A stretch of DNA of 16,008 nt, taken from positions 12,916 to 28,923 of the forward strand of contig RWJK01001944.1 in NCBI GenBank assembly GCA_004335835.1. Reading direction: 5' to 3'. Both the position numbers and the translations under genes were made by a program. This DNA comes from Scenedesmus sp. ARA3. Taxonomy: Eukaryota; Chlorophyta; Chlorophyceae; Sphaeropleales; Scenedesmaceae. Below are positions 15,183-16,008 of the stretch, piece after piece (the stretch's first letter is position 1; the number at the start of each line of letters is the position of its first letter). Below the pieces are notes generated by a model that did not search any database, was not told the DNA's origin, and was given only the letters and a program-made list of their open reading frames with translations.

Positions 15183-15369
15183 GTGAGAAATCGTTTGGCA
15201 AGGGGCTGTGGCACGTGTCGGCAGGCTGTCAGCTGCTGCGGCAGGAGTGCAGCTGCTGCTGGCCTGCTGCTGGCTCAATCCAAGGAACACTCTGCAACAG
15301 CAGCACTCTGCAGCAGTTCAAGCATCTGAGTGCTGTGATGATCTTGGATTTGCAATGTATACGTGGCAA

Positions 15370-15613
15370 TTGAACCCGGTTCCAGCGCCGTACATGGTGC
15401 TTGACAACAGCAGTGTACGCCTGCATGCGTGCTGCATGATGCGCTGATGCCTGTTTGCAGCACTAGCAGCAAATGACAGCAAGCATCTTTGGTTGAACCG
15501 GTTCCAGCGCCATACATGGTGCTTGACAGCAGCAGTGTACGCCTGCATGAGGCCTGGATGATGCTGTGATGCTTGGTTGCAGCACTAGCAGCAGACCGCA
15601 AGCATCCTGCTGG
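15370..15613. repeat. 122-bp tandem repeat, two copies plus a relic
   Basis: Copies 15370-15492 and 15493-15613 share TTGAACC-GGTTCCAGCGCC, TACATGGTGCTTGACA, CAGTGTACGCCTGCATG and TTGCAGCACTAGCAGCA. A more diverged piece (GTGCTGTGATGATCTTGG) near 15330 suggests an older third copy. Confidence 0.8.
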
Positions 15614-15668
15614 TATCCTGCAAGCCCTCCTTGCAAGTTATTTGAATATGCACAAATTGGCAAATGAG

Positions 15669-15692
15669 CAGCAGCAGCAGCAGCAGCAGCAG
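15669..15692. repeat. (CAG)8 microsatellite
   Basis: A pure run of eight CAG units in the probable intron. Confidence 0.9.
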
Positions 15693-15955
15693 CTGGTGAA
15701 GAAGCACAGCCACACAAACCTATCACTACTCACAGCTTCAATCACGAGTGTCAACCCCTCCTTGCGCAATCACATGCAACCTAAGTTCTGCACAGACACT
15801 TGCTCCACTTTTGCATCTATAACCCCTTTGTCCTGCAACTAGCTTCATATGTGGCATGTTTCCTGAAAGAAAAGAACGCAAGCAGCGTGAGGCGTTGTGC
15901 CACTGTGCTGCTGCCTGCCGACATCTTATCATGCTACTGCTGCTGTTGCTGCCGC

Positions 15956-15957
<2 letters not shown>

Positions 15958-16008
<51 letters not shown>
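15958..16008. repeat. CTG run of at least 17 units at the window edge
   Basis: Pure CTG from 15958 to the last base, so its full length is unknown. Imperfect CTG/CCG units precede it from about 15933. Confidence 0.95.

Larger units (their letters stand above)
15183..16008 (+). other. probable first intron of the plus-strand gene
   Basis: No continuation of the exon is recognisable. The stretch holds a 122-bp tandem duplication, a short CAG run and the edge CTG run. Open frames here are repeat-derived. Confidence 0.4.

Overview
The window looks like nuclear DNA of a green alga, probably a chlorophycean (inference). The grounds are spliced genes with GT-AG introns, Ala/Gln/Ser-rich proteins built on CAG/CTG runs, plant-type leucine-rich repeats, short Cys-rich repeats of a kind I associate with secreted proteins of these algae, and TGTAA motifs that may be algal poly(A) signals. 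No rRNA, tRNA, CRISPR array or recognisable transposon is visible.

Layout. Bases 1 to about 2200 hold no gene I can support, only short repeats, a 21-bp minisatellite and the probable 3' end of the first gene. Bases 2201-9788 (minus strand) fit one large gene of four exons and about 2,170 residues. It would encode a membrane protein: a very long cytosolic N-terminal part rich in Gln, Ala and Ser runs, one membrane span, a SEA-like fold split by an intron, a second SEA-like fold, a long Ala/Ser/Pro-rich stalk and a C-terminal string of C-x25-C units. Bases 9789-10472 are intergenic. Bases 11238-14693 (minus) are a five-exon gene for a secreted leucine-rich-repeat protein of about 530 residues; degenerate copies of its last exon lie downstream (10473-11190). 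A 380-bp divergent promoter region separates it from the first exon of a plus-strand gene at 15077, which may be TIMELESS/Tof1-like. That gene runs off the window through a repeat-filled intron and a CTG run at the edge.

The most unusual feature is architectural. Both minus-strand genes carry, inside an intron, a tandem array in which a 3' splice site plus the first part of the next exon has been copied several times. Only the most downstream copy leads into a complete exon. In the membrane-protein gene the array has six copies arranged as a three-copy unit duplicated with a 322-323 bp period. In the LRR gene the copies are separated by CTG runs that end in the acceptor CTGCAG. The same window also has a duplicated 34-codon exon, a duplicated LRR exon whose two copies cannot be joined in frame, and several copies of a terminal exon. 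It reads as a locus where triplet repeats, splice acceptors and exon fragments are being duplicated together.

All splice sites and fusions are read by eye, without transcript data or database searches.
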